DNA from: Polaribacter septentrionalilitoris
GTDB lineage: Bacteria; Bacteroidota; Bacteroidia; Flavobacteriales; Flavobacteriaceae
DNA: 64,000 bases
Assembly (NCBI RefSeq): GCF_009832745.1
Contig: NZ_VRMJ01000008.1
Span: forward strand, 1 to 64,000
Direction of reading: 5' to 3'
Both the position numbers and the translations under genes were made by a program. The notes beneath the pieces were generated by a model, which saw nothing but the letters and a program-made list of their open reading frames with translations, made no database searches and was not told the origin of the DNA. Positions 1 to 10,100 of the stretch are shown one piece after another (position 1 is the stretch's first letter; the number at the start of each line of letters is the position of its first letter).

Positions 1-136
1 AGAACATCTTTTTACCATGAAGTACTTTGGCATAATAATCTACTTTAGTAGTTACTGATAAGTTGGATAAAAGAGCTTCTGGTATAACTCTCAATAATTG
101 ATTTACTGAAATTTTATGATCTTTAAAAACTGACAT
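1..136 (-). mobile_element. IS4-type transposase, N-terminal fragment (cut by window edge)
   Basis: Reading leftward from an ATG at 136, 45 codons are open to the window edge. The peptide begins MSVFKDHKISVNQLLRVIPE and continues with VDYYAKVLHGKKMF. This resembles, from memory, the N-terminus of IS4-family transposases common in Flavobacteriaceae (DUF4372-like region before the DDE catalytic domain). The catalytic domain would lie outside the window, so intactness cannot be judged. No terminal inverted repeat or target duplication could be recognised to the right. Family assignment rests on a short stretch only. Confidence 0.6.
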
Positions 137-242
137 AAATAGCTGATTATCAGATAAAAAGATACGTAAATATTATCAAATAAACAAGCTAAATAGTTGA
201 TTTTTAGTTTCTTAAATAGTAATTTATTGTGTTTTATAAAAC

Positions 243-270
243 AAAAAAGTCGGAAGAAAAATCTTCCGAC
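243..270 (-). terminator. Hairpin with T-tract, minus orientation
   Basis: A perfect 9-bp stem (249-257 with 262-270, GTCGGAAGA/TCTTCCGAC) closes an AAAA loop. On the minus strand it is followed by a T-rich run (TTTTTTGTTTT), the form of an intrinsic terminator. No minus-strand gene ends here; the next minus-strand gene to the left is the transposase fragment starting at 136. It may block transcription entering that element or be left from a lost gene. Confidence 0.6.
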
Positions 271-322
271 CATGACTAGCTGTTTAGCCTGCTTTTTTTA
301 TTTTAGTATAATATTGTAACCT

Positions 323-931
323 ATGATTTCTTTCTTTTTAAAAGCCAAACATTGGCAACTATTTCTTTTATTATTCGGAATTCCATTTCTGTTTCAATTT
401 GTGTTTTTTGTAAATGTTTTTTCTAGTATTGATATGGAAGTTGGTCCAAATCCTAATGAGTTTTTCAACTTCTTTAGTTATTTTCCAATGATTTTAATTC
501 TTTTTGCAGCAATATTCTTTGGGTGGTTTTGGTCAATGGCAATAGGTTTGCAGCATAAAATACCAGACACTATTAAAATGAATGTAAAACGATTTAAATT
601 CTTCTTTTTTGTTCTATTAATTTACATTTTACTACTAAGTTTTTTGATGAGTAACTTTTTAAATAGTTCTTTAACAACAATGCAAGAATCAGAAGTGGTT
701 TCAATTATTCCGTATTTTACAATCATTATTCCGATGCATTTATTCTCGATGTTTTGTATGTTTTATATGTTGTATTTTGTTTCAAAAACAATTAAGACAG
801 TTGAGTTACAAAGAGAATTACGATTTAGCGATTTTACTGGTGAATTCTTTTTGCTATGGTTTTATTTTATAGGCATTTGGATTATTCAACCAAAAATTAA
901 TAAAATGGTAGCAAATGATATTACTATCTAA
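323..931 (+). CDS. Multi-pass membrane protein of unknown function
   Basis: This 202-residue protein is very hydrophobic, with about four to five membrane-spanning stretches (roughly residues 10-32, 50-75, 90-112, 128-152, 172-190). A charged loop between the third and fourth spans and the motif EFFLLWFYFIGIWIIQP near the C-terminus recall uncharacterised Bacteroidetes inner-membrane proteins. I recognise no catalytic motif or transporter signature. The ATG at 323 directly precedes the first hydrophobic segment. It is flanked by an IS edge and a divergent-looking spacer and does not appear to be in an operon. Confidence 0.75.
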   Translation: MISFFLKAKHWQLFLLLFGIPFLFQFVFFVNVFSSIDMEVGPNPNEFFNFFSYFPMILILFAAIFFGWFWSMAIGLQHKIPDTIKMNVKRFKFFFFVLLIYILLLSFLMSNFLNSSLTTMQESEVVSIIPYFTIIIPMHLFSMFCMFYMLYFVSKTIKTVELQRELRFSDFTGEFFLLWFYFIGIWIIQPKINKMVANDITI

Positions 932-1104
932 AGAACAACACTTTCTAACTATTGATTTTTTAAGTTTAAAAAACTAACTTAGCTAACTTTTGTTGTGAGT
1001 CTTAAAAAGATATGATATCTGTAATATTGTTGACACATTTTTTAAAAACAATACAGCTAAACAGCAGTTTAGAAGGTGTAGGTTAGATTAATAAAAACTT
1101 AAAT

Positions 1105-3546
1105 ATGAATTTACCTTTTTCGAATAAAACCAACTATTTATACTTTTTTTTAATTCTATTTTTTTCAATTCATAGTTTTGCTCAAAACAAATCAAATGTT
1201 GTTAAAGACTCCGTAAATATTGAATCACCCAAGGCAATTTCAAGTGTAAATATTATAGAAGAAATTGAAATTGCTACAGAAAAAGTTAAGGACATAAAAA
1301 GAAAAACGCAATCAAAATCTTCTATTGTAAATATTGATTCAATTTACCCTGCTTACAAGGTATTTGTCACTAAAAAGCGTCGACAAGCTAAAAAATATAT
1401 TTCTTCGAGTCCTAACAAACAAAAGGTAAATAATTTACTTAATGAGTGGAATCGTTATTATGAATATTTAAAATCTTGGGAAACTACTATTAATAATCAA
1501 CTAGAAAAAAATAGTCTGATTTTAAATGATGTAACTTTTGATAAAAAGACTTGGGAATTAACTCTAGAAGAAGCTAAAACTCAAAATATCCCTTCAGAAA
1601 TTGTAAAAAGTATTGGTGCTATTCTAGACGACTTTGAGGGTTTAAAAAAATCAATTAGAAGTCAAAACAACAAAGATTTAGTATTAGAATCAAAGATCAA
1701 TTATCTAATGCTTATCACCAAAGATGTGATAGAAAAAATAAACAATTTAAAAAATACTAAAGCCTATAACATTTTTTACAAACGACACAATGTTCTATGG
1801 AATATCTCCTTTAAAAAAGCAAAAACTTCTGAAGATGACACAGGTGAAAAAACATATTTTGGAAGTGTCTCATTAGATTTTTTAAAAACCTTTGAAGGCT
1901 TATTTTATTTCTTTGGATTTCTAATAATCGTTTTAATATATTTTATTAATTACTTAAAAAAAGGTTTTGATACTTATCAGCCAAAAGATGGTCAAATAGA
2001 AGTAAAAACAAAGTCAATAATTTACAATCAATCTAGACTTGTTATCGTTTTCTTAAGTTTAATTTTTGCTAAAATAGTATTTCCAACTTTACCAGATATA
2101 CTAAACAATCTACTTACGTTATTTTTGTTGCTTGCTACTATTCCAATTGTAAAACCTTTTATATCAAAAAAGTTTGAACCTATAGTTTATGTTGTTATTC
2201 TATTTTTCGCTTTAGATGGTGCAAAAACATACATTTGGTTTGAGTCTTATCAATATCGTATCTATTTATTAGTTGAGGCTTTTTTAGTGATTATAAGTCT
2301 CTATTATTTTACACATCCATACAAACAAATAAAAGCACTTACAAAAACTAAGTTGTCACAGTTTTTAATTAAACTAACACCAATATTTTATGTTTTAGTA
2401 ATAGTATCCATACTATCTAATATTTTAGGGTACACTAATTTAACGGATATTACCTTAAAGATTTTTACACAAGGAGTTGTTTTAAGTGTAATATTTTATG
2501 GTGTTTTAAGAATTTTTGAAGCTATTTCATTAGCTATTACACATCGTCATTACAGTATAAAAGGTTCTTTTGATGTGAATAGGAAAATTAAGGTAGAATC
2601 AAAGTTAACGATGTATGTTAGACTCATCACATTTGTAATTTGGGTACTACTATTTTTACAGATTTTAGACCAATTAAACCCAATAATTAATTTCTTTAGT
2701 GATATATTAAGTGAGCCTTATATTATTGGTAATATTTCATTTACAATAGGTTCTATTGTAGCATTTTTATTGATTTTAATTTCTTCTTTCCTTATTACAA
2801 AATTAATTTCTTTTGCACTTGATCAAGGAGATACTACATTAAAGTTTTTGCATTTGCCAAAAGGAATTCCAAGAGCTATTTCTGTAATTTTACGTTATTT
2901 AATTTTGGCTTTTGGGGTAGTTTTTGCTGTATCATCACTAGGTGTAGATTTAACCGAGTTTAATCTTATGGCTGGTGCTTTAGGACTTGGTATTGGTTTT
3001 GGATTACAAAACGTAATTTCAAACTTTGTATCTGGACTTATTCTTATTTTTGAACGTCCAATTTTAACAGGAGATACAGTAGAGGTAAATAACCTTATGG
3101 GAACTGTAAATAAAATTGGAGTACGCTCTTCTAAAGTCAGTACATTTGATGGTGCTGATGTTGTTGTACCTAACAATAATCTTGTTTCAAATGATTTGAT
3201 AAACTGGACTTTATCTAGTAGTTTAAAACGAACGGAAATATTGGTTGGAACCTCATATAGTTCTGATCCAAACAAGGTTTTAGAGCTTTTATTTGAATGT
3301 GCAAACAACCATCCAAATACTGTAAAAGACCCTAAGCCAAATGCTTTATTTAGTGATTTTGGTGATAATTCACTAAACTTTAGATTGCGTTTTTGGACTC
3401 ATTTTTCAGTAGGTTTACAAACTAAAAGTGATATATCAGTAGCGATATATAATACGTTTAAAGAGCATGGTATTGAAATACCTTTTCCACAACAAGATGT
3501 ATATATTAAAGATTTTCCTAAACCTGAAAAAGATACAGATAAATAA
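1105..3546 (+). CDS. Large MscS-family mechanosensitive ion channel
   Basis: A signal peptide (cleavage near SFAQ-N, residues 1-26) leads into a periplasmic, largely helical region (about 30-235) and then about ten membrane segments. The C-terminal third carries the MscS core: the pore helix and start of the beta domain with GIGFGLQNVISNFVSGLI near residues 629-650, followed by GDTVEV and VVVPNNNLVS. At 813 residues it is of the MscK/MscM-like type, with a periplasmic domain added to the small MscS pore. The expected role is release of solutes on hypo-osmotic shock from the inner membrane. It appears monocistronic. Confidence 0.9.
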   Translation: MNLPFSNKTNYLYFFLILFFSIHSFAQNKSNVVKDSVNIESPKAISSVNIIEEIEIATEKVKDIKRKTQSKSSIVNIDSIYPAYKVFVTKKRRQAKKYISSSPNKQKVNNLLNEWNRYYEYLKSWETTINNQLEKNSLILNDVTFDKKTWELTLEEAKTQNIPSEIVKSIGAILDDFEGLKKSIRSQNNKDLVLESKINYLMLITKDVIEKINNLKNTKAYNIFYKRHNVLWNISFKKAKTSEDDTGEKTYFGSVSLDFLKTFEGLFYFFGFLIIVLIYFINYLKKGFDTYQPKDGQIEVKTKSIIYNQSRLVIVFLSLIFAKIVFPTLPDILNNLLTLFLLLATIPIVKPFISKKFEPIVYVVILFFALDGAKTYIWFESYQYRIYLLVEAFLVIISLYYFTHPYKQIKALTKTKLSQFLIKLTPIFYVLVIVSILSNILGYTNLTDITLKIFTQGVVLSVIFYGVLRIFEAISLAITHRHYSIKGSFDVNRKIKVESKLTMYVRLITFVIWVLLFLQILDQLNPIINFFSDILSEPYIIGNISFTIGSIVAFLLILISSFLITKLISFALDQGDTTLKFLHLPKGIPRAISVILRYLILAFGVVFAVSSLGVDLTEFNLMAGALGLGIGFGLQNVISNFVSGLILIFERPILTGDTVEVNNLMGTVNKIGVRSSKVSTFDGADVVVPNNNLVSNDLINWTLSSSLKRTEILVGTSYSSDPNKVLELLFECANNHPNTVKDPKPNALFSDFGDNSLNFRLRFWTHFSVGLQTKSDISVAIYNTFKEHGIEIPFPQQDVYIKDFPKPEKDTDK

Positions 3547-3585
3547 AATTATTGTAAGATAGAATTAAGGAATAGGTTATCGAAA

Positions 3586-3954
3586 CTATTCAATAATCTT
3601 TACAAAATCTTCAAAAGCTACATAATAAGGTTGGTCTTTAAAAACCGGACTTTCCACACTTTCTGCATTGGCAATTCCTACGCCTGCAAACCACACTTTT
3701 GCGTTTTGTTTTATAGCGTGGTTTTTAAAAGTTTCCATCCAAATGGTATCATAATCTGCATTTGGGTTTTGTAGGTTTTTGGTAGCTTTTACCAAAACAA
3801 AAATAGTAGGTTCTCCTTTTTTAAATAATACAAACTGAGGGTGCCTTTTTAACTGGCTGTTTATCGCTTGAAATTCGTACCCCATTTTAGTGAGTTTTTC
3901 ACCTACAATATTCATTGCTAAATTATGCAATTCTTGTGCTGTTAAAATCTGCAT
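3586..3954 (-). CDS. Conserved Bacteroidetes protein, often labelled NqrF without support
   Basis: This 122-residue soluble protein begins MQILTAQELHNLAMNIVGEKL and has an alpha/beta pattern with a central KKGEPTIFVLVKA strand. I recall homologues being automatically named Na+-translocating NADH-quinone reductase subunit F. It has no ferredoxin Cys cluster, no FAD/NAD-binding motif and less than a third of NqrF length, so that name is not justified. It starts 3 bases after the helicase stop on the same strand, so the two are probably co-transcribed (helicase first). Function unknown. Confidence 0.8.
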   Translation of the reverse strand: MQILTAQELHNLAMNIVGEKLTKMGYEFQAINSQLKRHPQFVLFKKGEPTIFVLVKATKNLQNPNADYDTIWMETFKNHAIKQNAKVWFAGVGIANAESVESPVFKDQPYYVAFEDFVKIIE

Positions 3955-3957
3955 GAT

Positions 3958-5310
3958 TTATTTCTTTTTATTACGTCTGTTGTAATTTTTATCTCCTCTT
4001 GTTTTAGGTTTTTTGTACTTCTTTGCAATTTCCCTTCGGTAAGAACCACCTAAATTAACTTTACTGTTCTTTTCGCTTTTTTCATGAAATGCAGGTCCAG
4101 GAACATATTCTAAACCAGTTCTGTTTTTAGATTGCTCACGGTCTTCTTTAGGGCGTTCATCTTCGGTTAAGAGTTTAGAAATTTCAACATCTTCAGGTAT
4201 TTCTAAAACAGGAATCTGATAATTCATCAAATCTTCTATATTTTCTTTTGCTTTTTGTTCTTTTTCTGTTGAAAACAGAATAGTTTTCCCTGCTTTTTCA
4301 GCACGACCAGTTCTACCAATTCTATGCATATAATTTTCTGGGAAATCTGGAGTGTCAAAATTAAAAACATGAGAGACTTCATCAAAATCTAAACCACGAG
4401 CCATAACATCTGTAGCAACTAAAATTCGGTTATTGCCTTCATCAAATTGTCTTATAGAACGTATTCTGTAATTCTGAGTTTTGTTAGAGTGTATCACACA
4501 AGTTTCGCTACCAAAAACCTCTTCTAAATGTTTAAATAATAAATCTGCACTTCGTTTAAAAGCAACAAAAATTAAGACTTTATTATAGGTCTGTTTATCA
4601 CTTAATAGGTGATTCAGTAAATTTACTTTGGTAAAAAAATTAGGAACATTGTAAGAAACTTGCTCAATATTATCCAAAGGTGTTCCACTTACAGCAACAG
4701 AAATCTTAGTTGGGTTTTTAAAGAAATCGTAAATCAAATCATCAACATCTTTGGTCATTGTTGCAGAAAATAATACGTTTTGTCTTCTAGCAGGAATCAC
4801 ATCAAAAATATTCATCAACTGAAAACGGAATCCCAAATCTAACATTACATCAACTTCATCAATTACTAATTTCTGAATCGATTTTAGTTTTAAAGCATTG
4901 CTCAATGCTAAGTCATACAAACGCCCTGGAGTAGCTACAATAATATCTTGTCCTTGTAAAATGGCTTGTTTTTGAGTATTGATATTTGTACCACCATACA
5001 CACCTAAAACACGGGTGTTTATATATTTTGATAGCTTTTCAATCTCATCAACTACTTGTACAACCAACTCACGAGTTGGTACTAAAACCAAAACTCTTGG
5101 ATGTTGTTGTTTAGAAAATTTTAAATCTTGCAGAATAGGCATCATGTAGGCAAAGGTTTTACCTGTACCCGTTTGTGCAATTCCAACTACATCTTTTCCT
5201 GATCTTACTACAGAAAATGCTTGTTCTTGAATTGGAGTTGGGTTTACAAAACCCAAATCATCAACAGCATATTGTAATTGTTTAGAAATCCCTAAATCTT
5301 CAAAAGTCAT
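3958..5310 (-). CDS. DEAD-box ATP-dependent RNA helicase (RhlE-like)
   Basis: All core helicase motifs are visible in order: Q motif (NPTPIQEQA), motif I AQTGTGKT, Ia PTRELV, GG, TPGR, a DEAD-box variant DEVD, SAT, and the C-terminal motifs RGLDFD and HRIGRTGR. A basic tail (GDKNYNRRNKKK) follows, as in RhlE/CsdA-type proteins acting on structured RNA and ribosome assembly. The ATG at 5310 (MTFEDLG) is preferred over an upstream TTG at 5316. The DEVD form of motif II is a conservative variant (Ala to Val) of DEAD. Confidence 0.93.
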   Translation of the reverse strand: MTFEDLGISKQLQYAVDDLGFVNPTPIQEQAFSVVRSGKDVVGIAQTGTGKTFAYMMPILQDLKFSKQQHPRVLVLVPTRELVVQVVDEIEKLSKYINTRVLGVYGGTNINTQKQAILQGQDIIVATPGRLYDLALSNALKLKSIQKLVIDEVDVMLDLGFRFQLMNIFDVIPARRQNVLFSATMTKDVDDLIYDFFKNPTKISVAVSGTPLDNIEQVSYNVPNFFTKVNLLNHLLSDKQTYNKVLIFVAFKRSADLLFKHLEEVFGSETCVIHSNKTQNYRIRSIRQFDEGNNRILVATDVMARGLDFDEVSHVFNFDTPDFPENYMHRIGRTGRAEKAGKTILFSTEKEQKAKENIEDLMNYQIPVLEIPEDVEISKLLTEDERPKEDREQSKNRTGLEYVPGPAFHEKSEKNSKVNLGGSYRREIAKKYKKPKTRGDKNYNRRNKKK

Positions 5311-5326
5311 CACCAAATATTTTTTG

Positions 5327-5334
5327 CAAAGGTA
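5327..5334 (-). promoter_or_regulatory. -7 box for the helicase gene
   Basis: TACCTTTG on the minus strand is an exact match to the Bacteroidetes -7 consensus TAnnTTTG, 16 bases upstream of the preferred ATG at 5310. No good -33 TTTG was found at the usual spacing. Confidence 0.5.
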
Positions 5335-5421
5335 CGTTTAAAGTTTTGAGTTCTAAATTCTTGAATTAAGATTTAAATCGATGGTATTTTAGTAGTTTTG
5401 TCTTCGTAAAAATCCATACAA

Positions 5422-6186
5422 ATGATTACAGATACGCATACACATTTATATTCTAGCCAGTTTGATGAAGATCAAGAAGCAATGATTCAACGAGCTAAAG
5501 ATGCTGGTGTTTTACGATTTTTTATTCCTGCAATCGATTCTACTTATACTGATAGGATGATGGAATTAGAACAAAATTTCCCAAAAGATGTGTTTCTAAT
5601 GATGGGTTTACATCCAACATCAGTGAAAGAAAATTACAAAGAAGAGTTAGCACATGTAAAAACATGGATAGATCAAAGAGATTTTTACGCCATTGGAGAG
5701 ATTGGGATTGATTTGTATTGGGATAAAACGTTTTTAAAACAGCAACAAGAAGCATTTAGAACTCAAATTCAATGGGCAAAAGAGAAAAAATTACCCATTG
5801 TAATTCATTGTAGAGATGCCTTTGATGAAATTTTTGAAGTACTAGAAACTGAGAAAGACGATGATTTATTCGGGATTTTTCACTGTTTTACAGGAACAAA
5901 AGTTCAGGCAGAACAAGCTATTTCGTACAATATGAAATTAGGAATTGGAGGAGTAGCAACCTTTAAAAATGGAAAGATTGATCAATTTTTAAACGAAATA
6001 GACATCAAACACATTGTATTAGAAACAGATGCACCCTATTTAGCGCCAACTCCATTTAGAGGAAAACGAAATGAATCTGCTTACATTACCAACGTGGTAG
6101 ATAAATTGGTTGATATTTATGGACTTTCTTTTGAGGAAATTGCCAAAATTACGACTCAGAATTCTAAAGATGTTTTCAATGTTTAA
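5422..6186 (+). CDS. tatD: TatD family metal-dependent DNase
   Basis: The 254-residue protein shows the amidohydrolase-type TIM-barrel metal ligands of TatD: DTHTHL at residues 3-8, the EIGIDLYW glutamate region, VIHCRDA, FHCFTG and the final ETDAPYLAP aspartate. Length is typical. TatD proteins are cytosolic 3'-5' exonucleases or endonucleases implicated in DNA repair after oxidative damage. A TAGTTTTG -7-like box lies at 5393-5400. The downstream lipoprotein gene overlaps its 3' end. Confidence 0.93.
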   Translation: MITDTHTHLYSSQFDEDQEAMIQRAKDAGVLRFFIPAIDSTYTDRMMELEQNFPKDVFLMMGLHPTSVKENYKEELAHVKTWIDQRDFYAIGEIGIDLYWDKTFLKQQQEAFRTQIQWAKEKKLPIVIHCRDAFDEIFEVLETEKDDDLFGIFHCFTGTKVQAEQAISYNMKLGIGGVATFKNGKIDQFLNEIDIKHIVLETDAPYLAPTPFRGKRNESAYITNVVDKLVDIYGLSFEEIAKITTQNSKDVFNV

Positions 6187-6577
6187 AATTTTTATTTTTG
6201 TTATTGTTTTGATGCTTTTTGTAGGATGTATCTCAAAAAAAAATACTATACAATTTAAAGGTATTTATCAATCATCAAAAATTGATGATTATTACTTTTA
6301 CCTTAGATTTTATGAAAATGATACTGTTATTGAAACTTCTTCAACAGGAAAACCAAGGCATTTAAAAAATTGGTTTAATAAAAATAAAGAAAGTATCTCA
6401 AAAGGAAAATACTACTTAAAAAATGATAGTTTATTTTTTGAAACAAAATCAGATTATGGAATAATATTATACAAAGGGTGCTTTAAAAATGGAAAGCTAT
6501 TGCTAAAACATTACAGTAAAATAAATCAGCATAAGAGTTTAAATGTTTATTCTTTTAAAAAAATTAACTTTAGGTAA
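6170..6577 (+). CDS. Small lipoprotein of unknown function
   Basis: The reading frame is open further upstream, but the sensible start is ATG 6170 or 6179 (MFSMFKIFIFVIVLMLFVGC). Either gives a lipoprotein signal peptide with lipobox LFVGC, and both overlap the end of tatD. The mature part (about 110 residues) is basic with short beta-like stretches (YYFYLRFYENDTVIETSSTG). I recognise no family. It sits between tatD and the methyltransferase gene and may be translationally coupled to tatD. Confidence 0.7.
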   Translation: MFSMFKIFIFVIVLMLFVGCISKKNTIQFKGIYQSSKIDDYYFYLRFYENDTVIETSSTGKPRHLKNWFNKNKESISKGKYYLKNDSLFFETKSDYGIILYKGCFKNGKLLLKHYSKINQHKSLNVYSFKKINFR

Positions 6578-6585
6578 AATAGTAT

Positions 6586-7077
6586 TTGAAAACTCAAACC
6601 ACATACTACAAAACACCTATAGGAATTGCAGAAATTGTTGGTGATAAAAACGGAATTCGATCAGTTTCTGTTTTAGATGATGATGCTATTGCAGAATCCA
6701 TTCTAAATCAAAAAACACCAGAATGTTTAAAAGAGTGCATAAATCAATTAGAAGAATATTTTAAAGGAAAAAGAACCACTTTCAACTTACAATTAAATCC
6801 AAAAGGAACCGATTTTCAAAAAAAGGTATGGAGAGCTTTATTAGAAATTCCTTTTGGTAAAACCAGAACCTATTTACAACAAAGCAAGACTTTAGGTGAT
6901 GTAAAAGCCATAAGAGCAGTAGCATCTGCAAATGGTAAGAACCCAATTTGGATTATCATTCCTTGTCATAGAGTTATTGGGTCAGATGGTTCTTTAACAG
7001 GTTATGCAGGTGGTATTTGGAGAAAAAAATGGTTGTTAGCGCATGAAAATCCGGTAAAACAACAATCACTATTCTAA
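6586..7077 (+). CDS. ogt: Methylated-DNA--protein-cysteine methyltransferase
   Basis: The 163-residue protein has the Ada/Ogt/MGMT active-site signature IPCHRV (acceptor Cys at about residue 127), preceded by NPIWII and followed by GSLTGYAGG. It transfers alkyl groups from O6-alkylguanine in DNA to its own cysteine. The first in-frame start is a TTG at 6586 giving MKTQTTYYKTP; there is no early ATG, so TTG initiation is likely. It lies 8 bases after the preceding lipoprotein and, with tatD, forms a small DNA-repair cluster. Confidence 0.93.
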   Translation: MKTQTTYYKTPIGIAEIVGDKNGIRSVSVLDDDAIAESILNQKTPECLKECINQLEEYFKGKRTTFNLQLNPKGTDFQKKVWRALLEIPFGKTRTYLQQSKTLGDVKAIRAVASANGKNPIWIIIPCHRVIGSDGSLTGYAGGIWRKKWLLAHENPVKQQSLF

Positions 7078-7130
7078 GAATAGTTTACATTAAAAAAACT
7101 ATTTTTACGTTAGTTACGTTTCTTATTTAG

Positions 7131-10100
7131 ATGCTTCAAAAATATCTTTTTTTTATTTTTTTATGTGTTGGATTTTCTATCCAATCACAAACTGTATCTA
7201 AAGATTTTAGGGTTAAAAATATTGAGGTTAAAAAAGATACCATTCAATTAGATTCTGTGGCATTGAATCCGCAGAAATTTAAAATTTTTGATGCGAGTTT
7301 ACAATTGATTCCAGAATCAAAATATCAAATGGATTTTTCTAATGCAATCTTAATCATTGATGCAAAAAAGTATCAAAAAATTACAATAGAATATTTTAGG
7401 TTACCAGATTTTATTACCAAAGTTTACACGCCTTTTGATGAGAATCTCATTTTGCCCAATGAGACCAATACTGGTAAATTATATAGTTTAACCACGAATA
7501 AAAAAGCATCCGAAATTAAACTATTTGATGGTTTACAAACCAGAGGTTTTATCACTAGAGGAATTACTACAGGAAACAATCAAAATGCAGTGACCAATTC
7601 TTCTTTAGATTTAGAAATCTCAGGAAAATTATCTAAAAATGTAGGATTGAGAGCCAATATATTTGATACCAATATCCCAATTCAACAAAATGGATATTCT
7701 CAAAACTTAACTGATTTCGATCGTGTTTTTATAGAGCTTTTTAGCAAGAATTGGAAAGTAAAAGCAGGAGATATTTCGCTTCGAAATAACGAAAGTTTTT
7801 TTATGCCCATACAAAAACAAATTGCAGGTTTACGAGTAGAAGCAAACATCAATAAGAATTTAAAAGTAGCAGCATCTGGAGCTGTAGTTCGTGGTAAGTT
7901 TAACAATTACAGAGTTACTGGTAGAGAAGGAAATCAAGGTCCGTATAAAATTTTTGGGGTTAATAATGAACCTGCCATTTTAATTATTGAAGGTAGTGAA
8001 CAAGTTTTTATTAATGGTGAAAAAATTCAAGGTGGGGCAGATAAAGATTATACGATTGATTATAATTTGGCAGAAATAACATTTAATACCACATTTCCCA
8101 TTACTAACGATATGAGAATTGTTGTAGAATTTCAATATGCAGATCGAAATTATACTCGATTTTTAACTTACGAAGAAGTAGAGTATAAATCTGACAAATG
8201 GAATTTTAGCGGATATTTTTTTAGTGAGAATGATGCTAAAAATCAACCTATACAACAAAGTTTAACGGATGCTCAAAAACAAATTTTGGCAAACGCTGGT
8301 GATGATACTAATGCAATGGTTTCAGAAAGTGCTTTTGTAGATGCTTTTGATGAAAATAAAGTATTGTATAAAAAAGTAACACAAGGAGCTGTTGAGGTTT
8401 TTGAATATTCTCAAAATCCTAATGACATATTGTATTTTGTTACATTTACCAATGTTGGTCAAAATAATGGAGATTATGTTTTAGATAGAAGTACTGCAGT
8501 TGGAAATATTTATTTGTATGCAGGTGTTAATCAGGGTAATTTTAGTCCTATTGTACGATTAACTGCACCAAATAAATTTCAAGCATTTGTTTTTAAAACC
8601 AATTACAACTCTCAAAAGAAAACAAAAATAGATGTAGAACTTGCAGTAAGTAATAATGATGCAAACTTATATTCGTCAATAGATGATGCTAATAATGTTG
8701 CACCAGCTGTAAAATTGAATTGGGAACAAGTATTACTTGATAGAAAGTGGCAATTAAAAAGTAAAATTTCTCATGAGTTTGTCCAAAAAAACTACACTAT
8801 AGAAAACAGGTGGGAACCAATAGAATTTAATAGAGATTGGAATATTTTAACCAACAATGCAACAAAAAACTATTTTCAATCCCAACTCACACTTCAAAAC
8901 AAAAAAAAGGACTTTATTCTCTATCGATTCAATCATTTGAATTACTTAAATACTTTTAATGGTAACAAACACGAGGTACAATCTAAAATGAATTTAAACA
9001 AAACTACTTTTTATGTTGATGGTAGTTTTTTAGAGAATACATCTACCTTAGAAGACAATTCTTTTTATGTAGTCAAGGGGAAAGTTGAACAAGATTTTAA
9101 TAAAAAATGGTTGGGTGCATTTATCAATTTTGAAACCAACAGCAGACAAAACATCAATACCAAAGATTTTATCAATACCAGTCATCGATTTAAAGAATAT
9201 GAGGCTTATTTTGGTGTTGGTGACAGTACTAAAGTTTTTGCGAAATTTGGAGTAAACTTAAGAACTAATGATAGTATAAAATCGAATGCTTTTACAGAAA
9301 TTAATGATAGAAGAACTTTTTACGTAAATAGCAGATTAATTAAAAATAAAAACACCAATTTAAATATTTTTGCCAACTATAGATTCACAAAAAATCAATT
9401 TACTGAAGATGAGAAAACTTTGAATTCTAAAGTTGTTTTCAATCAGAAATTATTTAAAAATTTCATCAATTTAAATACAGTTTATGAAACTTCTTCTGGT
9501 AATGTTGCAAGACAAGAATTTATTTATGTAAAAACAGAACCTGGTTTGGGGTATTACACTTGGATTGATTACAACAATGACGGAATTCAAGATTTTGATG
9601 AATTTGAAATTGCAGAATTCCAAGATCAAGCAGAGTATTTGCGTTTGCCAAAACCTAACTTGAGGTTTATAGCCACCCAAAGAGCAAAATTTACACAATT
9701 ATTAACGTTAAATCCAAGAGTTTGGAGTACCAAAAACGGACTTTTAAAAGTGATTTCTAAATTCAATAATCAAACTTATTTAAGTGTAGAAAATGAGCAA
9801 GAACGTATTGGAGATTCTTTTAACTTTAATCCTTTTCAATTGAATGAGGATGATTTAATTGGGTTAAGTTTTAATGTAAAGAACAGTTTGTATTTCAATA
9901 AAAATCTTCAGAATTATAGTACAACATATACCTATGGTAAAAATAGAAACAAGCAACAATTTTTAATTGGGAGTCAAGAGAATAATGTTGAGCTTCATCA
10001 AATCGATTTTGCACATCAATTTAAAACATTTTGGTTGTTTGAGTTGATGGGAAAAACATCAGAAAATGATTTGCAAACAGAAAATTTTAACAATAGGAAT

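Noticed and set aside
279..1065. Inverted pair GCTGTTTAGC (279-288) and GCTAAACAGC (1056-1065) flanking the first gene, as possible transposon ends
   Set aside because: Ten bases over 0.8 kb is expected by chance in such sequence; no target duplication or transposase lies between them.
2895..3308. Open frame of 137 codons opposite the MscS gene
   Set aside because: It is antisense to the conserved MscS pore region and shows no start context or family pattern.
3586..3954. Na+-translocating NADH:quinone reductase subunit F
   Set aside because: Length and motifs do not fit NqrF; the name comes from automatic transfer.
6110..6169. N-terminal extension of the lipoprotein gene into tatD
   Set aside because: The extra residues are out-of-frame tatD sequence; the signal peptide starts at 6170 or 6179.
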